Assembly (NCBI RefSeq): GCF_036959255.1
Contig: NZ_JAWMTI010000002.1
Location: 976,054-1,040,053 of the forward strand
Source: Olivibacter sp036959255
GTDB taxonomy: Bacteria; Bacteroidota; Bacteroidia; Sphingobacteriales; Sphingobacteriaceae
Reading direction: 5' to 3'
DNA: 64,000 bases
Shown here: one piece after another, positions 17,374 through 25,584 of the stretch
How positions within the stretch are numbered: the first letter of the stretch is position 1
How the letters are laid out: every line of letters starts with the position of its first letter
The notes under the pieces: model-generated
The model's database searches: none
What the model saw: the letters and a program-made list of their open reading frames with translations, nothing else
What the model was told of the DNA's origin: nothing
Made by a program: the position numbers and the translations under genes

Positions 17374-18039
17374 CTAGAATTCCTCCATGGTAACTTTACC
17401 ATCTTTACCCGGGGAACCTGAATAAATTTGTCCTTGGGGGACACCTCCCAAACGCCCTCCTCCAGATCGGATTCCCATACCGATTTGCGTGTAAATATTA
17501 TACAGATCGGACTGCGGATTTACGCGATAACCCCCGGCACGCGTATCGATTCGCAAATAAGCTTCCTGTTCTTTATCCGCTTGCTGTGGTCGAATGCCCC
17601 GCTTGTCATAGCGAAAAGTAACATTTCCTCCATTTCCGTTGGGATAGGTACGCGTGCCATTGTTCGCATCGCGCCCTCCTACTAATACATAAAGAGCTCC
17701 GAGTTCTTCAAAGTGGATTTGGATATCCATATCCGATCCATTATTTTTACTATCCGTTCCTATAATATAAGCTTGCTTCGGAATTTCAGCATAATTGACC
17801 TTGAGGCGAACTTTTTTCTTCCCAAAAAATTCCAGGGAAGCTTTATCTTTCATAATCAAGGTATCGATTGTCAATACCAGCGTTGAATCCTGGCGCTTTG
17901 TCGTGAAACTTTTCTTCTTCTTTTGTCCGATCTCCAACTTCTCAATATGTTGTACCGAATCCTGAGGATGGGCAAATCCTCCTGTACTACTCAGCAAAAA
18001 CAATAGGAGCACAAAAATCATGTTATTTTTCATAACCAT
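17374..18039 (-). CDS. Secreted protein of unknown function
   Basis: A 221-residue protein with a signal peptide (MKNNMIFVLLLFLLSSTGGFAHP). Residues 35-100 alternate charged and hydrophobic residues (DSTLVLTIDTLIMKDKASLEFFGKKKVRLKV), suggesting beta structure. The middle is rich in Gly, Asn and Asp (GGRDANNGTRTYPNGNGGNV), and the C-terminal part has GIRSGGGRLGGVP and GSPGKDGK. It lacks the type IX C-terminal domain pattern. Translation may start at 18039 or at the ATG two codons on. Probably a periplasmic or surface protein; I do not recognise the family. Confidence 0.68.
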   Translation of the reverse strand: MVMKNNMIFVLLLFLLSSTGGFAHPQDSVQHIEKLEIGQKKKKSFTTKRQDSTLVLTIDTLIMKDKASLEFFGKKKVRLKVNYAEIPKQAYIIGTDSKNNGSDMDIQIHFEELGALYVLVGGRDANNGTRTYPNGNGGNVTFRYDKRGIRPQQADKEQEAYLRIDTRAGGYRVNPQSDLYNIYTQIGMGIRSGGGRLGGVPQGQIYSGSPGKDGKVTMEEF

Positions 18040-18181
18040 CTCTAATTATTGGTATAGATGATAACCTTTGTTGTTGTCAATTGTTCTGACAATCACCATC
18101 TGTTCTTTTATAGACAGGCTAATTCATCTAAGCACTAATTAGACACAAAATCCGACCCTAAGTTTAAATCAAAAATAGCTT

Positions 18182-18949
18182 TTAATAGGTTTTTATCTTT
18201 TGCAACCGGATATCAGCCTTTTCGGCTTCGGTTAAATTTCCTTTTGGGTACAAAGACTGCTCCCAGTCGCCATACATCGGATTGGGAAGAATAATGAAAG
18301 ATGTTCCGAATTTTTTGGCAAGCAGATCCACCTCTTCCTTCGTATTCTTCTCCTCCTGATAAAAAACGGTAGAAAAGTCGCTTAAATTATCACCTGCTAA
18401 CATAACAATCTGGTGGGTCATCGCAACTTGATTTCTTCTCGACTGTTTATTAGATGTGCTATCCCTAAACAATAAATGATCATTGTCGACATAGGGAAAT
18501 CCATAACGCTTCAGATTTTGCATAGTAGCGGGTATTTCACTCTGATCGCGGTTACTGATATAAAAAATTGCCACCTTTTTCGAAGCTGCGTATTTCAAAA
18601 ATGAACATGCCCCAGGAACTGTATCCGCTATAGCCATTCCTGTCCAACGTTTCCATTCAGCCAAATCAAAGCCCTTCTTTGATCGCAAAGTCTGACCGCT
18701 TTGCGGTGAATTATCTAATAACGTTTCATCAATATCTACAATAATACACCGAGGTTTCTTTGCGCGTTTTTTCAAAGCCTTATCCAAACTGAGTTGTGCA
18801 TAATTAAAGGCTTGGAAGCATAAGGCCCGATATTCGCCAGACTGTTGCTGCCATAAAACTGCATTCGTATAATCGCGATGATATTCCTGTCCATAAGCGC
18901 TTCCCATAGCGAAAAGAACAACTATTGTCAGTGTAAATTTGTGAAGCAT
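18182..18949 (-). CDS. HAD acid phosphatase, lipoprotein e(P4)-like 5'-nucleotidase family
   Basis: A 255-residue exported phosphatase. The catalytic motif is DIDETLLDN (DxDxT), with FYISNRDQ as motif II, a Lys within the helix after it, and AGDNLSDF as the Mg-binding motif. The family includes the Haemophilus e(P4) NMN 5'-nucleotidase; use of NMN here is not shown. I place the start at the ATG at 18949, giving the signal peptide MLHKFTLTIVVLFAMGSAYG. A longer frame would begin with GTG at 19006 inside a terminator stem. It has no lipobox Cys, so it is probably soluble in the periplasm. Confidence 0.9.
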   Translation of the reverse strand: MLHKFTLTIVVLFAMGSAYGQEYHRDYTNAVLWQQQSGEYRALCFQAFNYAQLSLDKALKKRAKKPRCIIVDIDETLLDNSPQSGQTLRSKKGFDLAEWKRWTGMAIADTVPGACSFLKYAASKKVAIFYISNRDQSEIPATMQNLKRYGFPYVDNDHLLFRDSTSNKQSRRNQVAMTHQIVMLAGDNLSDFSTVFYQEEKNTKEEVDLLAKKFGTSFIILPNPMYGDWEQSLYPKGNLTEAEKADIRLQKIKTY

Positions 18950-18982
18950 GCTACATTCGATTGATGTGAAAATTTCAGCAAT

Positions 18983-19010
18983 AAAAAAGGCGCGAAAAAT
19001 GTTCACGCCT
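18983..19010 (-). terminator. Rho-independent terminator of the small membrane gene
   Basis: A nine-pair stem with one mismatch (18988-18996 with 19002-19010) is followed on the minus strand by six T. It ends the transcript of the 72-residue gene that stops at 19035, and its position argues against the longer start of the next gene. Confidence 0.78.
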
Positions 19011-19034
19011 TCTCATATCTTAAAATTGATTGCT

Positions 19035-19253
19035 CTATTTCATGATTCTAAAAACGGTACGCAAGGCTATAACGCTACCGATAATCAATAGGATATTAGA
19101 AATGGAAGTAAACAAAAAAGAATCCTGTATAAAACGGAAAAAGGTACCGGCTAAGCCAAAAGCTATAGCGACAACTAAGGTTACATAATAATGAGTCTGA
19201 TTTGCATTATTATCGGTGCTGACGTGAGGTCTCTGCTCTGCTGAATTTGCCAT
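19035..19253 (-). CDS. Small two-helix membrane protein
   Basis: A 72-residue protein. The first 22 residues are polar (Asn, His, Gln), followed by a helix THYYVTLVVAIAFGLAGTFF and a second helix FTSISNILLIIGSVIAL with a short basic tail. It resembles small conserved Bacteroidota membrane proteins of unknown role. A TAnnTTTG element lies 18-25 bp upstream and a terminator lies 25 bp after the stop, so it looks like its own transcription unit, downstream of the ATP synthase operon terminator. Confidence 0.72.
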   Translation of the reverse strand: MANSAEQRPHVSTDNNANQTHYYVTLVVAIAFGLAGTFFRFIQDSFLFTSISNILLIIGSVIALRTVFRIMK

Positions 19254-19270
19254 AATGATTTCTTTGTATG

Positions 19271-19278
19271 CAAAAATA
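19271..19278 (-). promoter_or_regulatory. Putative -7 element of the small membrane gene
   Basis: The minus strand reads TATTTTTG (TAnnTTTG), 18 bp before the ATG. No clear -33 TTG is present. Confidence 0.42.
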
Positions 19279-19416
19279 AACTTTTTTTAATGGAATAAAA
19301 ATATTTAATGGTTTGTTGCGTAGTTAAATCGTCGAGTAATAGAGCGACCAAATAGTCGCTGAGTAGAAGAGGTTTGATTTTCTCCCTTTCACGAAATAAA
19401 GATATTCTAAATATCA

Positions 19417-19451
19417 TTAAAAAGCCTCCACAACATATTGCGGAGGCTTTT
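19417..19451 (-). terminator. Terminator of the ATP synthase operon
   Basis: AAAAGCCTCC (19420-19429) pairs with GGAGGCTTTT (19442-19451), ten perfect pairs with extra weak pairing in the loop. T residues follow on the minus strand. It lies 22 bp after the atpG stop at 19473. Confidence 0.88.
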
Positions 19452-19472
19452 AACAAATCATTATAACGCTAC

Positions 19473-20360
19473 TTAACCGTTTGACAGTGCCGCCGCACCA
19501 CTTACAATTTCAGTAAGTTCAGTGGTAATGGCCGCTTGACGTGCTTGATTATAGGAAAGCTTAAGCGATTTAAGCAATTCTCCGGCGTTATCGGTCGCTT
19601 TATCCATGGCAGTCATACGAGCGCCATGCTCAGATGCATGAGAATCCAAAACTGCTTTGTAAAGTTGTATCTTAATGGATTTCGGAATCAGCTCTTGGAT
19701 AATTTCTTCTTTCGATGGTTCCAAAATGTAATCAACTGTATTTTGAGAAATGGCAGCGTCTTCCTTTTCAGTCGGGAGCAAAGGCAAAAGTTGCTCGCTC
19801 ATCAAAATTTGAACAGCAGCATTCTTAAACTGGTTATAGATAAGCTCTACACGATCAAACTCCCCCTCTGTAAATCCTTTCATAATTGTCTCGGTGATTT
19901 TTGACGTATTCTCAAAATTCAACTTCGAAAACAATTCCGTATGATCACCCAACACTTCGTATCTATTCTTCCGGTAATAATCCTGCCCTTTTTTCCCGAT
20001 AGCAATGATCTTCACATTTCCTTTACGGTGCTGCTCCTGATATTTTCCGGCAATTAATAGATTAGTTGCTTTAATCACATTTGCATTAAAGGCTCCTGCC
20101 AAACCACGATTAGAAGTTACAACAACCAATAGAATCTTTTTTGGTTTCCGAACCGTCATAAACGGAGATGATGTACCTTCAACCGAGGCTGATAGATTAG
20201 CCAAAATGTCTTTTAACTTTTCAGCATAGGGCCGCAACTGTACAATTGCATTGGTAGCACGCTTCAACTTCGCAGCAGAAACCATCTTCATCGCTCTCGT
20301 AATCTGTTGTGTAGAACTTACAGATGCAATTCGGTTTCTAACTTCTTTTAAATTAGCCAT
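19473..20360 (-). CDS. atpG: ATP synthase F1 gamma subunit
   Basis: The 295-residue rotor shaft of F1. The N-terminal MANLKEVRNRIASVSSTQQITRAMKMVSAAKL is the classic gamma helix that enters the alpha/beta hexamer. The C-terminal ASEHGARMTAMDKATDNAGELL with YNQARQAAITTELTEIVSGAAAL is the matching C-terminal helix. Last gene of the operon, separated from atpA by a 96-bp spacer that holds inverted repeats. Confidence 0.98.
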   Translation of the reverse strand: MANLKEVRNRIASVSSTQQITRAMKMVSAAKLKRATNAIVQLRPYAEKLKDILANLSASVEGTSSPFMTVRKPKKILLVVVTSNRGLAGAFNANVIKATNLLIAGKYQEQHRKGNVKIIAIGKKGQDYYRKNRYEVLGDHTELFSKLNFENTSKITETIMKGFTEGEFDRVELIYNQFKNAAVQILMSEQLLPLLPTEKEDAAISQNTVDYILEPSKEEIIQELIPKSIKIQLYKAVLDSHASEHGARMTAMDKATDNAGELLKSLKLSYNQARQAAITTELTEIVSGAAALSNG

Positions 20361-20370
20361 ATATTTATAA

Positions 20371-20455
20371 AAGTTGTGCGTTGTGAGTTATGGTTTGCAT
20401 ATAAGTTGCATATTTTAAAAAAACCGGCAACCCGCAATTGGCAACTCACAACCAT
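20371..20455. repeat. Degenerate GTTGTGAG repeats in the atpA-atpG spacer
   Basis: GTTGTGAGTT at 20380-20389 is mirrored by AACTCACAAC at 20443-20452, ten exact inverted bases. Near copies (GTTGTGCG, CAACCCGC, GGCAAC) fill the rest. The words resemble those in the recF upstream repeat at 49288-49350. Confidence 0.65.
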
Positions 20456-20456
20456 T

Positions 20457-22031
20457 CTAATAACTCGCAGCTATCTCCTTAGCTACTTTATCTAAAACGG
20501 CCGTAATATCATCCGTGAACTTACCGGCTTTTAAGTCTTTAAGAACTTCAGGATGACGTAATTCCAACTGCTGCAAATAGTTCGCTTCAAACTCTTTCAC
20601 CTTATTTACGGGAACGTTACGGAATAAGCCCTTTACACCCGCGTAGATAATTGCAACTTGCTTCTCTACAGGAACTGGCGCAAACTGCCCTTGTTTCAAA
20701 ATCTCTACATTTCGTACGCCTTTATCAAGTACACCTTTTGTAGCCGCATCCAAATCTGAACCAAACTTGGCAAAAGCTTCCAATTCGCGATATTGCGCCT
20801 GATCCAACTTAAGGGTACCGGCAACTTTTTTCATCGACTTAATTTGCGCGCTACCGCCTACTCGAGATACTGAAATTCCCACATTAATAGCGGGCCTTAC
20901 CCCTGCATTGAATAAGTTAGATTCCAAAAATATCTGACCGTCTGTAATCGAAATTACATTGGTTGGTATATAGGCAGACACATCACCGGCCTGTGTTTCT
21001 ATGATAGGTAAGGCGGTCAACGATCCACCTCCTTTAACAATACCTTTCAATGATTCAGGAAGATCGTTCATGTTCCGCGCGATCTCGTCAGATGCATTGA
21101 TCTTTGCAGCACGCTCTAACAAACGACTGTGAAGATAAAACACATCTCCCGGATAAGCCTCACGGCCCGGAGGACGACGAAGCAACAAGGATACTTCACG
21201 GTAAGCAACCGCTTGTTTTGACAAGTCATCGTACACAATAAGAGCCGGACGACCTGTATCACGGAAAAACTCGCCAATTGCAGCACCTGCCATAGGAGCA
21301 TAGAATTGCATCGGTGCAGGTTCAGATGCGGAAGCCGATACAACGATGGTATAAGCTAAAGCGCCTTTTTCCTCTAATGTACGAACAATATTCGCAACCG
21401 TAGAGTTCTTCTGCCCAACAGCTACATAAATACAATATACTGGTTCTCCGGCATCAAAAAACTCTTTTTGATTAAGAATCGTATCAATACAAACAGCGGT
21501 TTTACCTACCTGACGATCACCGATCACCAGCTCGCGTTGTCCGCGACCAATCGGAATCATGGCGTCTATAGCTTTAATTCCGGTTTGAAGCGGCTCGTTT
21601 ACCGGCTGACGAAAGATAACACCAGGTGCCTTCCGTTCAATTGGCATTTCATAGGTTTTACCTGTAATCGGACCCTTTCCATCGATTGGCTGACCCAAGG
21701 TATTTACAACCCGTCCAAGTAAACCTTCACCAACGTTGATGGAGGCAATTTTATTTGTCCGTTTAATGGTATCACCTTCTTTAATTTCATCCGAAGGGCC
21801 TAACAACACCACCCCAACATTATCTTCTTCAAGATTCAGTACGATACCCTGTAATCCATTTTCAAATTCTACCAATTCGCCTGATTGGACTTTGGTTAGG
21901 CCGTAAACCCGAGCAATACCATCTCCAACCTGGAGTACAGTACCAACTTCTTCTAGTTCGGCTTCTGATTTAAAGTTCGACAACTGTTCTCTTAGGATTG
22001 CCGATACTTCATCTGGTCTTACCTCTACCAT
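20457..22031 (-). CDS. atpA: ATP synthase F1 alpha subunit
   Basis: The 524-residue non-catalytic nucleotide-binding subunit. Visible parts are the N-terminal VGTVLQVGDGIARVYGL barrel, the P-loop GDRQVGKTAVCIDT, ALIVYDDLSKQAVAYRE (Walker B region), LLLRRPPGREAYPGDVFYLHSRLLERA, and SISDGQIFLE-type ITDGQIFLESNLFNAGVRPAINVGISVSRVG. It sits 44 bp after atpH and before atpG. The beta subunit that pairs with it is not in this operon. Confidence 0.98.
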   Translation of the reverse strand: MVEVRPDEVSAILREQLSNFKSEAELEEVGTVLQVGDGIARVYGLTKVQSGELVEFENGLQGIVLNLEEDNVGVVLLGPSDEIKEGDTIKRTNKIASINVGEGLLGRVVNTLGQPIDGKGPITGKTYEMPIERKAPGVIFRQPVNEPLQTGIKAIDAMIPIGRGQRELVIGDRQVGKTAVCIDTILNQKEFFDAGEPVYCIYVAVGQKNSTVANIVRTLEEKGALAYTIVVSASASEPAPMQFYAPMAGAAIGEFFRDTGRPALIVYDDLSKQAVAYREVSLLLRRPPGREAYPGDVFYLHSRLLERAAKINASDEIARNMNDLPESLKGIVKGGGSLTALPIIETQAGDVSAYIPTNVISITDGQIFLESNLFNAGVRPAINVGISVSRVGGSAQIKSMKKVAGTLKLDQAQYRELEAFAKFGSDLDAATKGVLDKGVRNVEILKQGQFAPVPVEKQVAIIYAGVKGLFRNVPVNKVKEFEANYLQQLELRHPEVLKDLKAGKFTDDITAVLDKVAKEIAASY

Positions 22032-22075
22032 TTTATCTTTATTTTATATTTTTCTTTTAAACTTTCGGAAAACTA

Positions 22076-22612
22076 CTAGGCGTGAAAAGCCCTATCTAAT
22101 TTATTTAAGCGACCAGCCAAACTAGCATCAACTTGCTTATCACCTATTGTTACGACAAAGCCTCCTATCAAATCGGTATCAACCGAACTTTCAAGAATTA
22201 CTTCCTTGCCCGTTGAAGAAGCAATGAGCTGCTTCAATTGAGCAGCATTATCGGCCGATAATGGAGCAGCTGAGCTAACTTTAGCAGTTACAATGCCCTT
22301 ATATTCGTTGTACTCGCGAACGAATTCCCGTGCCGTGGCATATAAAATCTCGCCACGCCCCTTATTGATCATAATTTTAAAAAATCCAATCAAAACCGGA
22401 CTAAATTTCGTTCCAAAGAGTGCGGTGAGTATATTGATTTTCTTATCGCCTTTTATAATCGGATTCTTCAATACCGCCTGCAATTCTTGATGATCCTTCA
22501 CGACGGTAATCAATTGCTCTATTTCTGCTCGTACCCGATCAAGCACTCCTTGCTCAATCGATAGATCCAGTAGCGCTTTAGCATATCTTGATGAAACCTT
22601 AAATTCTGACAT
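22076..22612 (-). CDS. atpH: ATP synthase F1 delta subunit
   Basis: A 178-residue stator protein that joins F1 to the b subunit. N-terminal SSRYAKALLDLSIEQG is the family start, the helical domain follows, and the C-terminal KEVILESSVDTDLIGGFVVTIGDKQVDASLAGRLNKL is the delta/OSCP signature. It lies 22 bp downstream of atpF and 44 bp upstream of atpA. Confidence 0.96.
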   Translation of the reverse strand: MSEFKVSSRYAKALLDLSIEQGVLDRVRAEIEQLITVVKDHQELQAVLKNPIIKGDKKINILTALFGTKFSPVLIGFFKIMINKGRGEILYATAREFVREYNEYKGIVTAKVSSAAPLSADNAAQLKQLIASSTGKEVILESSVDTDLIGGFVVTIGDKQVDASLAGRLNKLDRAFHA

Positions 22613-22634
22613 ATCTTTAATAGGAATTAGCGGA

Positions 22635-23129
22635 CTAGTTCAATTTCACTTCTTTCAACAATTCGCCAACTAAAGCTTCTTGTTTATTTTTATCCGCTAA
22701 CTCTTGCTGTAAAACTTTGCGGGCAATTTCTAAAGAAAGCTTCGAAACCTGATTTTTAACATCGGCCATTGCAATTGCCTTCTGATTGTTAATTTCGATA
22801 CGCGCTTTTTCGATCATTCTATTCCCTTCCAATTGCGCCTGCTCCTTAGCATCTTTTAACAATTGCTCCTTTATTTCACGAGCCTCTTTTAAAATAAGAT
22901 CGCGTTCAGCCCTGGCCTCCTTTAACAATTGCTCATTTTCGTTTGTTAAACGAGCCATTTCCTGCTTTGCTTTTTCTGCGGCATCTAAGGCATTTTCGAT
23001 CGAACGTTCACGTTCTCCAATTGCTTTCATAACAGGCTTCCATGCAAACTTCGCCAGCAAAAACAGCAATAGCAAAAACGAAATGGTATGCCAAAAAATC
23101 AAGCCAATCTCAGGAATGAGTAAATCCAT
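22635..23129 (-). CDS. atpF: ATP synthase F0 b subunit
   Basis: A 164-residue peripheral stalk subunit. One N-terminal membrane helix (LIFWHTISFLLLLFLLAKFAW) is followed by a long charged coiled coil (residues 35-155) beginning KPVMKAIGERERSIENALD. It lies in the operon between atpE and atpH. The 109-bp gap before it, after atpE, contains a hairpin that may lower its expression relative to subunit c. Confidence 0.97.
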   Translation of the reverse strand: MDLLIPEIGLIFWHTISFLLLLFLLAKFAWKPVMKAIGERERSIENALDAAEKAKQEMARLTNENEQLLKEARAERDLILKEAREIKEQLLKDAKEQAQLEGNRMIEKARIEINNQKAIAMADVKNQVSKLSLEIARKVLQQELADKNKQEALVGELLKEVKLN

Positions 23130-23187
23130 ACTGTGTATTAATTAAGTGCTTTTATATATAAATAGTGTTCTAATGTCTGTGAAAAGA

Positions 23188-23226
23188 GCCTATAAACGGC
23201 AATCCCGAGCATAGGCCCCTTTTTTC
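23188..23226 (-). promoter_or_regulatory. Hairpin in the atpE-atpF spacer
   Basis: GCCTAT (23194-23199) pairs with ATAGGC on the other side, extended through a bulge to AAAA/TTTT pairs. On the mRNA it lies directly after the subunit c gene and is followed by a short T-run. It could act as a leaky terminator or 3' stabiliser that raises atpE mRNA; this is inference from position. Confidence 0.45.
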
Positions 23227-23238
23227 ATTCGGCGTTCC

Positions 23239-23445
23239 TTATTTTGCAATTAAAGAAACAACCACAGCGAATAATGCAACAGCCTCGATAAAGGCAGCAG
23301 CGATTAACATCGCAGTTTGAATTTTCGAAGCAGCTTCAGGTTGGCGAGCGATGCTTTCCATTGCAGAACCACCGATTTTACCAATACCTAATCCAGCACC
23401 TATTGCAGCTAGACCTGCTCCAATTGCAGCTAATGTTCCAGTCAT
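23239..23445 (-). CDS. atpE: ATP synthase F0 c subunit
   Basis: A 68-residue hairpin of two membrane helices with the polar loop ARQPEAASK. The ion-carrying acid is Glu54 in AAFIEAVALF. The residue after it is Ala rather than the Ser/Thr of sodium-coupled rings, and the matching helix-1 Gln is absent, so proton coupling is expected. Many copies form the rotor ring, which fits the extra spacing and hairpin after the gene. Confidence 0.97.
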   Translation of the reverse strand: MTGTLAAIGAGLAAIGAGLGIGKIGGSAMESIARQPEAASKIQTAMLIAAAFIEAVALFAVVVSLIAK

Positions 23446-23493
23446 TTTAATTTAATTTATATATTTAGTTTAACAATAATGTTTAATGATTTT

Positions 23494-24660
23494 CTAATGG
23501 TCATGCTCCTCTATTGCCATTCCAATAAAGAGAGCAGATAAAATTGTAAAAATAAAGGCTTGAATAAAAGCAACCAATAACTCAATTGCGCCGATAAACA
23601 CAACAAAGAATACCGATACCGGTGCCACAGCTAATGATTTAAAAATAAATACCAGGCAGAGTAAAGACAAAACAAGGATATGCCCCGCGGTGATATTCGC
23701 AAATAAACGGATCATCAACGCAAATGGTTTGGTAAAAATCCCGAAGATCTCAACTGGAATCATTAGCGGTTTTAACCACCAAGGTACGGGTGGGTTAAAA
23801 ATATGCCCCCAATAATACTTGTTACCACTAAACAAGATGATAATCAACGTAAACAATGCCAATATCATGGTAATCGCTATGTTACCGGTAACATTGGCAC
23901 CACCAGGGAAGAAAGGCACAAGTCCTAACATATTATTCAACCAAATAAAAAAGAAAACCGTTAAAAGGTACGGCATATATTTTTCGTACTTATGCCCTAA
24001 ATTAGGTTTTGCAATATCATCTCTAACGAAAATAATAATCGGTTCTAATACGGATTGTAAACCTTTTGGAGCTTTACCTTCCCGCTTTTTGTAACCTTTT
24101 GCAACACTAAGGAATAAAAAGAGCAAAATAGCAACAGAAAGAAAAATGGTAAATACGTTCTTCGTAATCGAAAAATCAATCGGACGGGTGCTGGTTACTA
24201 CTTCTTGTCCTTCAACTTGCTCATGACGCACATAGCTACCGTGTTCAGCTTCTTCTTCCGCATAATAAATTTTTCCATGCGATCTGGCAAAACGCATACC
24301 GGCCTTCTCCACCACCACACTTCCGTCATTGTTCAGATGAAATTCCTTTGCACTGAAAGTAACTAAACCATTGTGTGTATAAAGGATAATGGGAAGGTAC
24401 AAACCGGTCCAACTTTCGCCGTGGCCCCAAAAGTGAAATTCGTGCGAATCACCAATATGATGAAAGATAAAACTGGTGATGTCAAACTCTTTTTCTTCAT
24501 GACCTTCATGATGGCCTGCTTCCATCTGTTCTACTACGGTAGAGTCCGCATGTTGACCATGATCATGATTTTGGGCATTGGCATTCAAAAAAGCGAAGAA
24601 AACGGCAAAAAACGCAAGTATTCCTGATTTTTTTGAAGTCAAAAAGTGGCTAAATTTCAT
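23494..24660 (-). CDS. atpB: ATP synthase F0 a subunit
   Basis: A 388-residue proton-channel subunit. A signal-like N-terminus (ILAFFAVFFAFLNANA) is followed by a His/Glu-rich periplasmic segment of about 60 residues (NHDHGQHAD, GHHEGHEE), seen in other Bacteroidota a subunits as I recall. Five to six membrane helices follow, with the essential Arg in FALMIRLFANITAGHILVL. The C-terminus is EHDH. It lies between a small membrane gene and atpE. Confidence 0.97.
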   Translation of the reverse strand: MKFSHFLTSKKSGILAFFAVFFAFLNANAQNHDHGQHADSTVVEQMEAGHHEGHEEKEFDITSFIFHHIGDSHEFHFWGHGESWTGLYLPIILYTHNGLVTFSAKEFHLNNDGSVVVEKAGMRFARSHGKIYYAEEEAEHGSYVRHEQVEGQEVVTSTRPIDFSITKNVFTIFLSVAILLFLFLSVAKGYKKREGKAPKGLQSVLEPIIIFVRDDIAKPNLGHKYEKYMPYLLTVFFFIWLNNMLGLVPFFPGGANVTGNIAITMILALFTLIIILFSGNKYYWGHIFNPPVPWWLKPLMIPVEIFGIFTKPFALMIRLFANITAGHILVLSLLCLVFIFKSLAVAPVSVFFVVFIGAIELLVAFIQAFIFTILSALFIGMAIEEHDH

Positions 24661-24674
24661 TTATTCCGTGATTT

Positions 24675-25064
24675 TTACTTATTATTTTGGTGGCGCAAGT
24701 TACACAACAAACACATAACTTCAAAGAGTGTAAATAATAAATATAAAGAAAAATAGTTCAAGGCAAAAACCAGCTGGTTTTCAGCTGTTTTCATCAAGAT
24801 CACCAAAGCGAAGGACAAAGCGAAGAGGAGTTTCAAAATTATGCCTCCCATGATGGCCAAAACCCCGGTTTGAGGTGTTTTTTTTATTCCAAAATAAGAA
24901 ACCAAATAAGCAATGTAAGTCAGAAAAAAAAGAAAACTAAAAACGAGCCAATAATTGGAAACCAATAGGGATTGCTGCGGAAAAAGTATCACCAACAAAT
25001 AAGAGAACAAGGCGAGTATTCCCCCAAAAATCCCGTAAAAAAAAGTAAATCTTAACAATGTCAT
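24675..25064 (-). CDS. Small membrane protein of the ATP synthase operon (AtpI position)
   Basis: A 129-residue protein with four predicted membrane helices (around residues 7-27, 36-56, 66-88 and 95-118) and no clear motif. It lies between the atpZ-like gene and atpB, where other bacteria keep atpI, and probably helps build the F0 part. I do not recognise the sequence family, so its role rests on context. Confidence 0.72.
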   Translation of the reverse strand: MTLLRFTFFYGIFGGILALFSYLLVILFPQQSLLVSNYWLVFSFLFFLTYIAYLVSYFGIKKTPQTGVLAIMGGIILKLLFALSFALVILMKTAENQLVFALNYFSLYLLFTLFEVMCLLCNLRHQNNK

Positions 25065-25079
25065 GTAACCGGATAGTAG

Positions 25080-25313
25080 CTACTGTTTTTTACTCAAAAC
25101 CGATCGAATCGTGTAATATAAACTGATACAGACACCCAAAAGTGAAAGTAAACCGGTATAAATGCCAACCTCTCCCGTTTTTGCAATGTCAATCTTATAA
25201 CCGATAAAGGCAAACACCCCGATCGTTGCGATCATTTGAAAGCCTAATCCAGTATAATAGACATAAGCTTTTCCTTCCTTTCGAAAATCTGATTGATCTT
25301 TTTTAGGTTCCAT
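25080..25313 (-). CDS. AtpZ/AtpI family protein
   Basis: A 77-residue protein with a charged N-terminus (KKDQSDFRKEGKAY) and two membrane helices, the first with GLGFQMIATIGVFAFIGYKID and the second with GLLSLLGVCISLYYTI. This is the AtpZ/AtpI pattern found at the head of F-type ATP synthase operons, where it assists assembly and has been linked to Mg or Ca uptake. First gene of the operon; the promoter lies so close that the message may lack a leader. Confidence 0.85.
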   Translation of the reverse strand: MEPKKDQSDFRKEGKAYVYYTGLGFQMIATIGVFAFIGYKIDIAKTGEVGIYTGLLSLLGVCISLYYTIRSVLSKKQ

Positions 25314-25317
25314 TATG

Positions 25318-25346
25318 CAAACTTAGCGAAAATGCATATCATTCAA
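25318..25346 (-). promoter_or_regulatory. Promoter of the ATP synthase operon
   Basis: On the minus strand TAAGTTTG (25318-25325) matches the -7 box TAnnTTTG, with a TTG (25344-25346) 18 bp upstream as the -33 element. The -7 box ends 4 bp before the ATG at 25313, so transcription would start at or next to the start codon. Confidence 0.68.
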
Positions 25347-25559
25347 TGGATCGGATCCAAAATTAGCTATATCCTTTATGCTGATACCCATCGGTATCAA
25401 TGAAGTATATCTCTTTCAATGCAAACGGAGCTGCCAATATGCATCCTTGCATCAAAGAATCCTTTGTTAGCAATAACAAAAAACAGTATCTTTATGATTC
25501 ATGTTGAAAAGCGAATCAACGGGAGTTATAATAAGATTTTTAGATTAGCAAAAGAGATT

Positions 25560-25567
25560 TAACTTTG
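25560..25567 (+). promoter_or_regulatory. Putative -7 element upstream of sprE
   Basis: TAACTTTG matches TAnnTTTG. It lies 17 bp before the ATG at 25585 and about 90 bp before the alternative TTG at 25657. No well-placed -33 TTG is seen. Confidence 0.48.
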
Positions 25568-25584
25568 TATATATTTTTAAATTG

